A DNA stretch of 64,000 nt from Adenophora triphylla var. japonica. Its lineage: Eukaryota > Streptophyta > Magnoliopsida > Asterales > Campanulaceae. The notes below the pieces were generated by a model. The model ran no database searches. It had not been told where the DNA came from and worked only from the letters and a program-made list of their open reading frames with translations. Positions within the stretch are counted from its first letter, which is position 1; each line of letters starts with the position of its first letter. The translations under genes were made by a program, and so were the position numbers. Below are positions 43,161-57,500 of the stretch, piece by piece. The stretch spans positions 1 to 64,000 of the forward strand of contig JAFEMH010007535.1 in the NCBI GenBank assembly GCA_022495995.1. The letters are read 5' to 3'.

Positions 43161-43390
43161 CTCCCTCCGTCCCAAAATGTTTATCCCATTTGACTTTTTT
43201 GTTGAACTTTGACCACAAATATATGACAATTTAATTATGTTCATGAAATTCTAAAAATTCCTATTGATTCACCATTAATAATATTATCAACAACTTTTAG
43301 AATTTCATGAACATGATTAATCTCTCATAAATTTGTGGTTAAAGTTAAATAAAAAAGTCAAATGGGACAAACATTTTGGGACGGAGGGAG
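43161..43390. mobile_element. Stowaway MITE, copy 2
   Basis: Counterpart of 11978-12207; identical length (230 bp) and TA flanks. Confidence 0.93.
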
Positions 43391-43420
43391 TATATACTAA
43401 TAATATACTAATAATAAGTA

Positions 43421-43994
43421 CTTCCTCCGACTCTAAATTACAAAATAATAATATAAAAATTATATATTAATAAAGAAAAACTAAATAAAATATTATTTTT
43501 TAGGCAAATGAAGAGTATTATTTTATAAAATATTAATAAAGAAAACTAATAATATACTAATAATAAGTACTTCCTCCGACTCTAAATTACAAAATAATAA
43601 TATAAAAATTATATATTAATAAAGAAAACTAAATGAATATTTTAAAAATTAATACTACTTCATTCGCCTCTAAAATTAATGTTTGTAATGTTAGTGTCTT
43701 CGTCTCAAAATATGATATTAATTTTTTAGGCAAATGAAGAATATTATTTTATAAAATATTCATAGAGACGAAGGAAGTAATGCTCATTTATTTGGACAAA
43801 AAATGTAGTATTATTTTTTTGGTTATTCATTTTGAGTCGAAAGTAATATTTATTTTTGAAATGAAAAATATTTTTTTATAAAAGTACATTTTTTAATATA
43901 TTTATTTGAGATGGAAAAAATAATATTTTATTTAGTTTTCTTTATTAATATATAATTTTTATATTATTATTTTGTAATTTAGAGTCAGAGGGAG
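43421..43994. mobile_element. Stowaway-like element, copy 2
   Basis: Counterpart of 12238-12811 with the same internal partial repeat of the left arm. Confidence 0.72.
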
Positions 43995-44728
43995 TACTTA
44001 TTATTAGTATATTATTAGTATAGAGTGGTACGTGGCAGTGGACTTTGTTTGTTTGGTTAAGTTTGTGATAATTTGAAATCGCTACACCCAGTAGCAATTT
44101 CAAATTTGGTTTTTTTTTTTTTAAGCATAAATATTAAATAAAATTTAGTAAATTTAAAATCGCTACACCGTGTAGCGATTTTAATTGAAAAATTATAAAC
44201 TCGCTACACGGTGTAGCGAGTTTTCAAAAAATGGGACATTTTGGGAAAAAGTTTGAACAGTGAGTTACTTTGGTAAATAAAATTTTAAAAATGGATTATT
44301 TGAGAAAAAATTCCCTTCACATATATATATATATATGAATTAATTTTTTTGTTCAAAATATGTCCTTACATCTCAACCCAAAAATATTCAATATAATATT
44401 ACTAATAATTAGCAATGAAAGTAATATTCTATCTAAAAAATAAATTATATAAACTAAACCAAAATATAATATAACATATTATGTAGGCGCGCATGGTAAA
44501 GATTAATTTTGATCATGTAATAAAACAATCGATTCGTGGTTACCTCAAAACCTATGAAAAATATGTTGTACATTATAATGGTCATTGTATGATGTGCATG
44601 ATAATCATTTTCATATATAAGAAGTTTAAATCCTTTATTGTCGATGACTTTGAAGATTGTCACATACCATATTAGATAGCCAAGAGAAACTGCTTCCGTA
44701 GGAAATTTTATTAATATGGGGTCTGTAA

Positions 44729-44991
44729 TATTAGATTTTAGAGAGAGAGATGGAGCCTATCAAAACATGATAAAGAAGAATTGAATTGAATGACTCAATT
44801 GATTATGATAATAGAGGTACATATTTATAGGGTTATAATGAGGAGGTAATCTCCTAGAAGGAGAAGATTTCTAATCTAATACAAAGATTGTGTTTCCTAA
44901 TCTAATACAATGATTGTATTTCCTAAACTATATATTACAATATATACTTGAATATAATATAATGATATTATATTATATTATATTCCTAATA
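44729..44991 (-). mobile_element. Solo LTR-like insertion, copy 2
   Basis: Counterpart of 13551-13813. Here the 5-bp duplication TGTAA is perfect on both sides (44724-44728 and 44992-44996), which supports the retrotransposon origin. Confidence 0.75.
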
Positions 44992-45247
44992 TGTAATGTC
45001 AATATTTTGTCAAATCAATTTTTGTGCAGAATTCGTTAAATCCTCTATTAAGTCTTAGTGATTTGCACGTGATTGACAAATTAGCTTGTTAGAAATTGTT
45101 ATTTTAATGCCCCTCCGACTAATTTTCTTTTTGGTCCGTCCCACTTCACTTGAGTCTGTCCAAAATAACAAAGTTTTAATATTCTTTTCACTCATTTTAT
45201 TTTCTACTTTACTTTGAATACTCGCAACATCTTCTCCTGCTAATTCT

Positions 45248-45796
45248 TAGAGCTGTCAATTTAGGATCGTCACGTCGGGATGTCCCGTCCCGCCTTACAA
45301 ATGGGACGAGATGGGATAATATATTCTAATCCTGTATAAAAGCGGGCCTATTTGGGACATCCTTTTGGGACGCGAGACAATGCAGGATGGGACAGGATGT
45401 CCAGCATTTTTTTTAATTTTAATTTTAACCTTATTTTTTTAACCCCAAAGGCATTTTAACACTTAGTTCTTAGTGTTTTTTTTTTAACTATCCATTTTCT
45501 TTTGGTGTTGATTAAGTTATTTTATGAATTTAAAAAGTTTTTATCTTGTTGGATCATAAGAATTAATCTTATATTGGTAATTAAATGTTTTGGCATCATC
45601 TCAGTTAGATTTTAGTTTTATTATATTAGCGTCTTCTCGTCCCGCAATAGCCCATATTGGCCCGCGTCTCTAGGTGCGTTGGAATGGAACATAGAATTTT
45701 AGGCCCGCGAGAAATTCGGGACGTCTCGCCCCGTCCCGCAAAGTTGCGGGATTTCATAGGCCCGTCTCGTTCCGTTATACCAAATTGACAGCTCTA
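45248..45796. mobile_element. hAT-like element, copy 2
   Basis: Counterpart of 14070-14616. This pair is more diverged than its surroundings, mostly in the GGGACGxGA/TCCCGTCCCGC interior. Confidence 0.78.
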
Positions 45797-46802
45797 GCAA
45801 TTATCTCTCTTACTTTTCCTTAAATCTTGTTCAATATGCTTATAATGTACATATTTTATCTAACAGAGATCAAAATTGTTCGAGGAACAAAAAAAGTAAA
45901 TGATATTGTGCAATATGTCTAAATAAAAAAATATCTGCATATTTAAATTACATTCTATCAAGATACTTTCTCAATAGAAAAATCATTTCTTTTACGAAAA
46001 AAATTGCACTTACACATAATTTAATATTATAACTTATAACTAAAGATACATATAAATTAATTTGTAAATTTTAATTTTTAAAAAGTAAATCACGTTAGAA
46101 TACAATGGTTAAGCAAATAAATTATTTTGTTTGTTCAAAATATGTCCCCACGTCAAAATATTCAATATAATATTACTAATTAGCAATGAAAATAATATTA
46201 TATCTAAATAATAAACTATACAAACCAAACTAAAATCTAATGATATATTATGTAGGCGCGCATGATAAAGATCAATTTTGATCGTGTATTAAAAATTTAG
46301 ATCATGATTACCTCAAAACCTGTGAAAAAAAATATGTTGTACATCATATTCACTACCAGAAACTGGTGTTTTAGCGACGGAATAAACAGCGACGGAAGCA
46401 TTCCGTCGCTATTTAGCGACGGAAATTATGCTTTAGCGACGGAATAAATTTGGCGCCAAATTTAGCGACGGAATTAAATTCCGCCGCTGAATTCCGTCGC
46501 TAAAAACGAATATTCGACGAATATTCGTTTTAGCGACGAAATTTCAGCGGCGGAATTTAATTCCGTCGCTAAATAAAATATCAGCGACGGAATAATTCCG
46601 TCGCTGCTAATTTATTTATTTTTTATTTTTTTACGTTAACAGCGATGGAATTATTCCGTCGCTGATAATTTATTTTTTAAAAAAAAAAAATTAGATTATC
46701 AGCGACGGAATAATTTCGTCGCTGATAATTTATATATATTTTTTTTTTTTTTTAATTTATCAGCGACGGAATTATTCCGTCGCTGAATTTTTTTTTTTTA
46801 AT

Positions 46803-47545
46803 TTTTCTTCTATATACTTTCATTTGTTTAGTTTTTTTTCTATCTTTTTTTCTATAACTTTTTCTAAAAAAAACACTAATTAACAAAGGCTAAAATATTA
46901 TTTTCTAGTCAATAAAAAATTTAAAAAAAATTAAAAAATAAATATAGGGTAGTCCGTCCCTCTTTTGACTTTTCTTCTATATGCCTTCATTTGTTTAGTT
47001 TTTTTTATCTTGTTTTATATAACTTTTTCTAAAAAAAACCACTAATTAACAAAGGCTAAAATATTATTTTCTAGTTAATAAAAAATTTAAAAAAAATTAA
47101 AAAATAAATATAGGGTAGTCCGTCCCTCTTTTGACTTTTCTTCTATATACCTTCATTTGTTTAGTTTTTTTCTATCTTTTTTTATATAACTTTTTCTAAA
47201 AAAAACCACTAATTAACAAAGGCTAAAATATTATTTTCTAGTCAATAAAAAATTTAAAAAAAAATTAAAAAATAAATATAGGGTAGTCCGTCCCTCTTTT
47301 GACTTTTCTTCTATATGCCTTCATTTGTTTAGTTTTTTTCTATCTTTTTTTATATAACTTTTTCTAAAAAAAACCACTAATTAACAAAGGCTAAAATATT
47401 ATTTTCTAGTTAATAAAAAATTTAAAAATAAATTAAAAAATAAATATAGGGTAGTCCGTCCCTCTTTTGACTTTTCTTCTATATGCCTTCATTTGTTTAA
47501 TTTTTTTCTATCTTTTTTTATATAACTTTTTCTAAAAAAAACCAC
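46803..47545. repeat. 162-bp tandem array, copy 2, left part
   Basis: Counterpart of 15613-16334; poly-A tracts differ in length. It continues at 50491-50755 after the nested insertion. Confidence 0.88.
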
Positions 47546-50490
47546 TAGAGATGAAAAACACTTTAAATTTCATTTAGAATGTAGAAAAAAATAAAAAAAA
47601 ATAAACGAGGTAGCCGTATACCATTTTCACAAGATCGAGACACATTCCCTAAAACCCTAAATAATGGCACATACTTGTAACTCAATTTTCATTTGGATTT
47701 TGAGGAAAGTCATAAAGATGAAAAACACTTTAAATGTCATTTAGAGTGTAGAAAAAAATAAAAAAATAATAAACGAGGTACCCGCATACCATTTTCACAA
47801 GATCGGGATACATTCCTTAAAACCCTAAATAATGGCACATATTTGTAACTCAATTTTCATTTGGATTTTGAGGAAAGTCATAAAGATGAAAAACACTTTA
47901 AATGTCATTTATAATGTAGAAAAAAATTAAAAAAAAATAAACGAGGTATCCGTATACCATTTTCACAAGATCGGGACACATAAAACCCTAAAAACCCTAA
48001 ATAATGGCACATATTTGTAACTCAATTTCCATTTGGATTTTGAGGAAAGTCATAGAGATGAAAAACACTTTAAATGTCATTTAGAGTGTAGAAAAAAATT
48101 AAAAAAAAATAAACGAGGTAGCCGTATACCATTTTCACAAGATCGGGACACATTCCTTAAAACCCTAAATAATGGCACATATTTGTAACTCAATTTCCAT
48201 TTGGATTTTGAGGAAAGTCATAAAGATGAAAAACACTTTAAATGTCATTTGGAGTGTAGAAAAAAATAAAAAAAAATAAACGAGGTAGTCGTATACCATT
48301 TTCACAAGATCGGGACACATTCCTTAAAACCCTAAATAATGGCACATATTTGTAACTCAATTTCCATTTAGATTTTGAGGAAAGTCATAAAGATGAAAAA
48401 CACTTTAAATGTCATTTAGAGTGTAGAAAAAAATAAAAAAATAATAAACGAGGTACCCGCATACCATTTTCACAAGATCGGGATACATTCCTTAAAACCC
48501 TAAATAATGGCACATATTTGTAACTCAATTTTCATTTGGATTTTGAGGAAAGTCATAAAGATGAAAAACACTTTAAATGTCATTTATAATGTAGAAAAAA
48601 ATTTAAAAAAAATAAACGAGGTAGCCGTATACCATTTTCACAAGATCGGGACACATAAAACCCTAAAAACCCTAAATAATGGCACATATTTGTAACTCAA
48701 TTTCCATTTGGATTTTGAGGAAAGTCATAAAGATGAAAAACACTTTAAATGTCATTTAGAGTGTAGAAAAAATTAAAAAAATAAACGAGGTAGCCGTATA
48801 CCATTTTCACAAGATCGGGACACATTCCTTAAAACCCTAAATAATGGCACATATTTGTAACTCAATTTCCATTTGGATTTTGAGGAAAGTCATAAAGATG
48901 AAAAACACTTTAAATGTCATTTAGAGTGTAGAAAAAAATAAAAAAATAAACGAGGTAGTCGTATACCATTTTCACAAGATCGGGACACATTCCTTAAAAC
49001 CCTAAATAATGGCACATATTTGTAACTCAATTTCCATTTGGATTTTGAGGAAAGTCATAAATATGAAAAACACTTTAAATGTCATTTAGAGTGTAGAAAA
49101 AAATAAAAAAATAATAAACGAGGTACCCGCATACCATTTTCACAAGATCGGGATACATTCCTTAAAACCCTAAATAATGGCACATATTTGTAACTCAATT
49201 TTCATTTGGATTTTGAGGAAAGTCATAAAGATGAAAAACACTTTAAATGTCATTTATAATGTAAAAAAAAATTAAAAAAAAAATAAACGAGGTAGCCGTA
49301 TACCATTTTCACAAGATCGGGACACATAAAACCCTAAAAACCCTAAATAATGGCACATATTTGTAACTCAATTTCCATTTGGATTTTGAGGAAAGTCATA
49401 AAGATGAAAAACACTTTAAATGTCATTTAGAGTGTAGAAAAAAATTAAAAAAAATAAACGAGGTAGCCGTATACCATTTTCACAAGATCGGGACACATTC
49501 CTTAAAACCCTAAATAATGGCACATATTTGTAACTCAATTTCCATTTGGATTTTGAGGAAAGTCATAAAGATGAAAAACACTTTAAATGTCATTTAGAGT
49601 GTAGAAAAAAATAAAAAAAAATAAACGAGGTAGTCGTATACCATTTTCACAAGATCGGGACACATTCCTTAAAACCCTAAATAATGGCACATATTTGTAA
49701 CTCAATTTCCATTTGGATTTTGAGGAAAGTCATAAAGATGAAAAACACTTTAAATGTCATTTAGAGTGTAGAAAAAAATAAAAAAATAATAAACGAGGTA
49801 CCCGCATACCATTGTCACAAGATCGGGATACATTCCTTAAAACCCTAAATAATGACACATATTTGTAACTCAATTTTCATTTGGATTTTGAGGAAAGTCA
49901 TAAAGATGAAAAACACTTTAAATGTCATTTTGAATGTAGAAAAAATTAAAAAAAAAAATAAACGAGGTAGCTGTATACCATTTTCACAAGATCGGGACAC
50001 ATAAAACCCTAAAACCCCTAAATAATGGCATATATTTTCTTCAAAAAAAAATGTTAAAAACTGTTTTTTAAAATAATTATTTCTCAAATAGCTTTGCTTA
50101 ACCAAAAAAATAAAATAAAAAAAAAGCATTAAAAAATCATTAAACACATTTTCCGTTAAAATTTCATTTATTTAAAAATTCTTAACTTTTTTTTATAACT
50201 TTTTCCAAAAAAAATCATTAATAAGTAACATTTCAAATAGTATTCTTTATTCAAAAAAAAAAGGGTATACAGTACAAAAGTTAACCAAAACAGTTAACTA
50301 TTCCGTTAAAAAAGGACCAAACTGGAAAAAAAGGGCACATTTTTAACCGTGTAACCGTGTATAACCGTGAACCGTATAACCGTAACAGTTAGTACATGGT
50401 TAACGGTTAGGTTACGGTTAGGACTTAACGAAATTTTTAACCGCCGGTTTTAACCGTTACCCGGCGGTTATGACCTTATGGCCACCTCTA
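47546..50490. mobile_element. hAT-like insertion in the array, copy 2
   Basis: Counterpart of 16335-19265, with the same AAAACCAC (47538-47545) and AAAATCAC (50491-50498) duplications. Confidence 0.75.
47551..50030. repeat. 167-bp array with four-unit higher-order repeat, copy 2
   Basis: Fifteen units in the same diagnostic order as copy 1. Unit 14 differs: here it reads GGGATACATTCC as the pattern predicts, whereas copy 1 has the telomere-like CATAAAACCC variant at that position (18600). Confidence 0.9.
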
Positions 50491-51255
50491 AAAATCACTA
50501 ATTAAAAAGGCTAAAATATTATTTTCTAGTCAATAAAAAATTTAAAAAAAATTAAAAAATAAATATAGGGTAGTCCGTCTCTTTTGACTTTTCTTCTATA
50601 TACTTTCATTTGTTTAGTTTTTTTTCTATCTTTTTCTATAACTTTTTCTAAAAAAACCACCAATTAACAAAGGCTAAAATATTATTTTCTAGTCAATAAA
50701 AATTTTAAAAAAATTAAAAAATAAATATAGGGTAGTCCGTCTCTCTTTTTTCCTTAATCTCCGCGCAAACAAGATAGCGTGAAGTAACTATGTGGACGGA
50801 GGGAGTATATTATTATTATGGTATATTATTATTTAATTATTATTATTATATAATATTATTTTATATTTTAAATTATTTTTGATATTACTATTATTATGGT
50901 CATTAAACAAGAAAAATCTTAGCCATTAAATATATCAAAAACAATAAAATCCAATGGTCCAAATCCATTTTGCAAAAGCATGACACCCTTTTTTTTTAAT
51001 TGGCTTACAAATTTTCACATGGATTGATCCCCTAATCATCTGGACCATTAATCTTAAACCTCCAATGGTCCAAATCCGTTTGCAAAAGCATGATACCCTC
51101 TTTTTTAATTGGCTTACAACTTTTCACGTGGATTGATCCCCTAATCAATCTGAACCATTAACCTTAAACATCCAATGGTCTAAATTCATCAAAAACAAAA
51201 CCATTTCACAAACCATTTCACATTCTTAAATTCTCTTTATCTTCCCATTTATTAC

Positions 51256-51690
51256 TCAACACACACACACAGTCACACACACACTCACACACAGTCACAC
51301 TTTCTCTCTCTCACACTCTCTTTCTCTCTCCACGTACCTAATCCGGCCACCCCTAAGATCCGGCCACCCCAAAGATCCGGCCACCCTTCCTTCCTTCCCC
51401 ACGACATCCCCGCCTTCTCTCCATCTCGACTCCGCCTCCATCTCGACTCCGCCTCCGCCTCCACCTCCATCTCCACCTCCGCCTCTTCCTCTACCCCGCC
51501 TCCATCTCCATCTCCGCCTCTTCCTCGCCCCTCTTCTTCACCATCTTTTTCGCCTCCACCTCCATCTCTGTCTCCGCCTAGCTCCACCTCCATCTCCGAC
51601 TTTTCCTACACCCAGCCTCCATCTCCATCGATCTCCTCCTCTTTCTCCATATCCATCTCCGCCTCTTCCTCGCCCCTCTTCTCAAAAAAT
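51256..51690. repeat. CA/CT microsatellite and CTCC minisatellite, copy 2
   Basis: Counterpart of 20035-20475 with small length differences. The minus-strand 102-codon frame across it is low-complexity and not a gene. Confidence 0.75.
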
Positions 51691-53018
51691 TACCCCAAAC
51701 CCGCCGTCCCTCGATCCGCCCCCCTTTACTTTCGAATTGAAAGTGGGCTTTGACAGATTTTTGAAGATGAATTTTGAAGTTTGAGAGTTGTAGTTGAAGT
51801 GGGTTTTGACATTTTTTGATTTTTTTTTTTAAAAATTTGGATGGTGGTAGTGGTAATTTGCAAATATTTGATATTTATTTTTTTCTTTGAAAGATTTGTA
51901 ATTAATTTGTAATTAATTTTTAAAAGATTGTAATAGATGTATTTTGATATTATTAATTTACGTATCTTGATATTTGTAATTGATGTATTTTGATATTTTT
52001 CTATAGATGTATTTTTTTTAATTTATTAGTTTTTTTAAAATATTATAATTGATGTTTTTCATTTTTATCATTATAAAAAAAATTATTCAATATTGAAAAA
52101 AAAAAGGATTTAATTTTGACATTTTTGTTTTTTTTTATTTATTGAATTATTAGCGACGGAATATTCCGTCGGTGAAATAAAAATTAAATTAAAATAAATT
52201 AAATCGGCGGCGGAATATTCCGTTTGAAATAAAAATTAAATTAAAATAAATTAAATCGGCGGAATATTCCGTCATTTGAAATAAAAATTAAATTAAAATA
52301 AATTAAATCGGCTGACGGAATATTCCGTCGTGAAATAAAAATTAAATTAAAATAAATTAAATCGGCGACGGAAATTTCCGTCGCTGAATTAATTTTATTT
52401 AATTTAATTTTTATTCAATGACGGAATATTCCGTCATTTGAAATTAATTTAATTTAATTAATTTTTCAGCGACGGAAATTTCCGTCATTGAAATAAAAAT
52501 TAATTAAATTAAATTAATTTCGGCGGCGGAAATTTCCGTTCTTGATGTCGATAAATCGGCGACGGAATTAATTCCGTCGGTAAAATCAAAATATACCGAC
52601 GGAAATTGAGCCGTCGGAACCTTGCTGACAGTGGTAGCGACGGACCAGCGACGGAAAAATTCCGTCGCTGTTTAATTTTAGCGACGGAAATTTGGATTTA
52701 GCGACGGAAATTTCCGTCGCTAAAACCTGTTTTTCTGGTAGTGATTGGTCGTTGTATGATATGCGTGGTAATCATTTTAAAATAAGAATTTTAAGTTCTT
52801 TCTTGCCGGTGACTTTGAAGATTGTCACATACCATATCAGATAGCCAAGAGAAACTACTTTCGTTGAAAATTTTGTCGATATAAGTCTGTAATAATGTCA
52901 ATATTTTGTCAAATCAGAGTTTTGTGTAGAATTCGTTAAATCCTCGGTAAAGTCTTAGTAATTTGCACGTGATGGACAAATTGGTTTGTTAGAAATTGTT
53001 ATTGCTATGCCTCGTCGA

Positions 53019-53490
53019 CAGTGGAGGATCTAGAACCTTTAACCAGCGGGTGCACAATTTACACTACATAATTTCAAAGAGTAAATGATGAAAATAAATA
53101 ATGAATAAAAAAAATTAGTTATGTTGATTAAAGTGATGGTCAAAAGAATTTAAGTATAAGATTTTAAAAAAATAGTATATATCATAATAGAGGCAAAAAA
53201 ATATAATTTGAATAGTAAATAAAAACAAAATTATATTCAGGGTAATAATTAAAAAGAATTCAAGAAAAACTTTGAGAAAGGTAAAAAAAAAAGAAACTAA
53301 AAAATATTGTAGCTAGCAAGAATTGAACACAGGTGAGTTTTAACACCAAAACCAACCAAGCAGCTGTCCTAAATGTGTCCGATATACGCATAAATAATAT
53401 ATATGCACACAGAATTTTTTTTTTTTAACAAGAAATTGGATTTGACCGGGTGCACGTGCACCCGTACCTATAACACTAAATCCGCCCCTG
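53019..53490. mobile_element. Non-autonomous hAT element, copy 2
   Basis: Counterpart of 21793-22257, with a perfect 8-bp duplication CTCGTCGA (53011-53018 and 53491-53498). Confidence 0.9.
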
Positions 53491-54401
53491 CTCGTCGACT
53501 ATTTTCTTTTTTGTCCGTCCCACTTCACTTGAGACTGTCATAAATAACAAAGTTTTTACTATTCCTATCACATATTATCTCTTCTATTTTACTTTACATA
53601 TTCACAACATATTCTTTCAATAGCTATCTCTCTTACTTTTCTTTAAATCTTGTGCCCAAATATTTATCTTAAATAAAGTGGGATGGAGGGAAATATAAAT
53701 AATATTTGAATTCATGTGAATTTTATTATCTAATTTAAATAATGGGTTTTTATAATATTATTATCTTATTAATTTAGCAAACCTACTGATTTTTACATAA
53801 GCCCTGTTGAAGACCGAAAAAAGTTGCTCTCATTGTTCTAATAAAATATAGTCAACGTGTTATTGTGATCAACTCAACTAAACTTTCACCAATACTTTTA
53901 AAATTTTAATTATCTTTATTAAGTTTTTAAAAGAATATTTTGATGCATCATGAAAAATACTATTATTAGCAATTTTTTAAAATTTCGTGAGGAAAAGTTT
54001 TAGTCAATATTAATTAAGTTGATCACTAAATTTAAAGTTGGACTATTTTTTTAGCTTATAATACACAGTATATGCATCCATATCCAAATAAAAAAAACAG
54101 TGAAATTATTGTTGTTATTTTCATTGAATTTGAAAATTTTATATCGTATCCCTATACATGATTTAAAACAGGAAATTTTTTTTAGTGTCCCCATTTTACT
54201 CATTAAACTTTGTTTCGTGAGCAATTTTACGTCATAATTACATTTAAGGATACATATCTAAAAAGTGTATAAATTTAAACAATAACCTTAGAAGAGTTGA
54301 TCACATTATAATAATTGACTTGATAAACACAACCATGAAGCGTATGAATTGAAAGAGTTAGTTTGTTCGAATTATATATATATATATCTTTATTATGCCA
54401 A

Positions 54402-54757
54402 AATCTAGGGAGAAACGCGTTTCTCCATAAGTTATGGAGAAACGTGTTTTTTCCATCGTTCCCGTCGGTGCTCTCTAGATTCTGGATATCAACATTCAAT
54501 GTTCTGGATATCCAGAACCTTTTGAAAGGATATCCAGAACCTTTTCTAAGGATATTCAGAAGTTTTTTAATGAATGCAAAAAAAAAAGGATATCCAGAAC
54601 CATTTGAAAGGATATCCAGAACCTTTTGAAAGGATATCCAGAAATTTTTTTAATGAATGCAAAAAAAAAAGGATATCCAGAACCTTTTGAAAGGATATCC
54701 AGAACCTTTTAATGAATGCAAAAGGATATCCAGAACCTTTTTGAAAGGATATCCAGA
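54402..54757. repeat. GGATATCC minisatellite and palindrome, copy 2
   Basis: Counterpart of 23176-23531. The poly-A spacers are shorter and some units differ (for example AACCTTTTCTAAGG). Confidence 0.85.
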
Positions 54758-57456
54758 CCTACTCATTTATTATTATTAAAACAATCAAAATCCTCAAATT
54801 TACATCGTATCTACATTGATTTTTTCTATGTAGCTATTTTTAAATGTCCTTTATTTATTTTTCACAAAATGAATGATCTTTTGAAACTTTACATTCAAAT
54901 AACTTTGTCCCTATTTTTTTCTTAGTTTATTATATTTTTGCAAAACTAAATTTTTGAAAATAAATAGTAAGAATGGTTATGATTATTTTTTTCTATTGAA
55001 AATCAATCTTTTCAAAATGATTTTTAATTTCAAATGAACATTCATTTTGAAATGGAAGAAGTAAAAGATATTGTGATTCAAAATATATTCCAAATGAGCA
55101 TTCATTTTGGAATGAGAGTGGTTCAAAATATCCAAATCAGATGGGACGGAATGCGAAAAAGATATTGTGGTTCGAAATATCCAAACCAAAAATACAATAT
55201 GTACACCTCGCATACAGTTTTACATATTGGAACTAAACACAATCATCACTATAAAAACATTCACATTTCAAAATTTAAACCATAAGTGTATCTCATTTGA
55301 ATATCCGATATTTTATTTAAATGTTATTAGAATTGGATTAGTTATATTTTGAGCCAACTTATTCCCTTAACCCCTCTTAACTCTCAAGTAAGATCTCCAG
55401 TTTGAAATTTTATTAAATTTATTGCATAAACCTATTGAATAATGGCACATGGAACTCCACGTGGCTTTAGAATAGAATAGGGGTGACAATTTATGTTCTA
55501 TGCGTATACTCATTAAATTTTTATCATGCTTTGAAATATTGTACATTGTAATAGTAACATTTAAAACCCCTAGAATAGAAGCGAAGCCTATTGGACGATA
55601 ATACCCATTGTTGAAGACATCTAGGGTATACTCACTTGTTAGAATAGAATAGGGATGGGTGGTCACTAAGCCATACGACATCTCCCACATACCCGGTGCC
55701 CACTAACTTACAATGGGTAGCTGCATTTCTTGATGCATGATCTCAATTTGAAATAAATCAAAACCGTGTGAATCAGTTTTATAATTGTTAAAGAAAGTAT
55801 AATAATGAAATGCATTTTATTCCTATCATAGGGTATTTATTGGAGTTTGATAACATGTCACATAAATTCAACTAAGAAATCCAATTAATAGATTCAAATA
55901 ATACAAGTCCTAATCAAATCCAACAAAAAAGCAAAAAATTGATCCTTATAAAAAGGTTCAATGAAAAGTGAATATCTTAACAAAAATATATAAGTAAGTA
56001 TTTGAGAAAAGGGAAGGCACGCAAATTGTAAATTGAAACATGAGAGAGAAATAAATATCAACATTGTCATTTCATTTTCTTTCCTTTCATATCAAAATTT
56101 TCTTCCGTATTCCATCCATCTGTCCGAAAAATAAATATTGCATTTAGTCAACTAAGTTGAATTTTTACCAACATTTAATGATAAGTAATTTATCTGTATG
56201 AAAATTTAAAAATAGCTATGAATAATATTTATACCGGTGTATCAATAACCATTTTCAAAATGGTATTAGGATAGTCAAATTTCCATAATTAACTTTTTTT
56301 TTTGTCAAAGTTCAATTTAGTTGATCAAATGAAACATTAATCATGGGCGGGAGGGAGTATAATGCAAGGGGGTATTGCTAACATCATTAATATATACTAT
56401 GATGCATATTTTCTTATCAATATCTTTGACCATTCCATTTCAATAGTACATGAACAAAATCAAATTGGAGGAAAAAAATATGAACTTGGAATTACCTCAG
56501 ATATCTTGAATTAATTGATGTGTTAACAAAACGAAGCAAAACAAAAAGAAAAGTAGAGGTGGCTAAGAGAAAAATAAATAAATCATGGTGAATGAAAAAT
56601 AAATAAAAGATCATAAACTAACGTGAATATATAAAAGATAAGATGAGATAGGTAGGAGCCAATGTAGTTTACTTTGGTTAATTGAGAAAAAGAACCCTAG
56701 ATACTCCATGATAAACTCAAATGAAGATAAAAAAATAAATAAGAATATATTTGGATTGGTTATTGAGATTTGAATTATTAAACATCTTAGGTAACACGTA
56801 TTTATGGTTAGTTATAGAGATTTGAAATTTTAAACATTTTAGATAACCCATTTAATAAATATTTAAAATTGATTTTCATTTATAATCAAACAAAATTCAA
56901 CTAAGGCTGAAACTGCCACATGAAATTACACATCATAATTATTTATTTATAAATTATAACAAATTATACTCCCTCCGTCTCACAAAAATACTAATGATTA
57001 TGCAAAAAATATAAAAATTAATTATTAAATTGTCATTTTATGCCCACTCCTAAGGTTATTTAGAGAAGTTATATTGTTATTTAGAGATAATTGATATAAG
57101 ACATTTTCAAACTCAAAAATACAGATAGAAAAAAGAGCTATAAAGGTAATTAGAATTTTTTTTATTATAACTGTCAAATATAAACCTAAATGTCCCTGTA
57201 ATTGTGTGAGAAAAGTATCAAATTATAGTTGCATAGAAATAGAAGTTCTCGGTGGTAAAATTTAGAGTCAGATTCAATTAGGCATATGAAATAATATTGC
57301 ACTATCTAAAATGGCAAGTTTATATGCTCACGACACCGGTTAAATTAGAGATCGATAGAAAATGATGTTCTATAATATTAAATTTTTCAAAGCACCCTTC
57401 TATCATTCATTTTGCTTCATTGTTCAGTGTACAATATAAATATAATGTTCTTAATT
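54758..57456. other. Non-coding end of copy 2, including two MITE remnants
   Basis: Mirrors 23532-24814 and 36816-38235. It contains the retrotransposon empty site (near 56036) and the MITE remnants 56111-56357 and 56969-57215. No gene is supported. Confidence 0.6.
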
Positions 57457-57500
57457 TGAAATAGACATTTATTTGAGATAAAATCCATAGAAAATAGATA

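Larger units (their letters stand above)
42506..44274. mobile_element. Long inverted repeat with hairpins, copy 2
   Basis: Counterpart of 11323-13092, with all six hairpins preserved including the imperfect one (CGCTACACCCAGTAGCAAT) in the right arm. Confidence 0.7.
46351..52743. mobile_element. CACTA element, copy 2 (6.39 kb)
   Basis: Starts CACTACCAGAAACTGGTGTT and ends CTGTTTTTCTGGTAGTG, better matched than in copy 1. ATT duplications lie at 46348-46350 and 52744-52746. The left subterminal repeats are more regular than in copy 1; the right ones (52150-52710) have several irregular forms such as CCGTCATTTGAAAT. Confidence 0.93.
38236..57456 (+). repeat. Tandem duplication, copy 2 (19,221 bp, no retrotransposon)
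   Basis: The junction reads CTTAATTTGAACTATTTAAG at about 38230-38249: the end of the unit joined to its beginning through TGAA. The sequence then repeats copy 1 element by element with sparse differences, crosses the retrotransposon empty site near 56036 without interruption, and ends at 57456. Confidence 0.95.
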
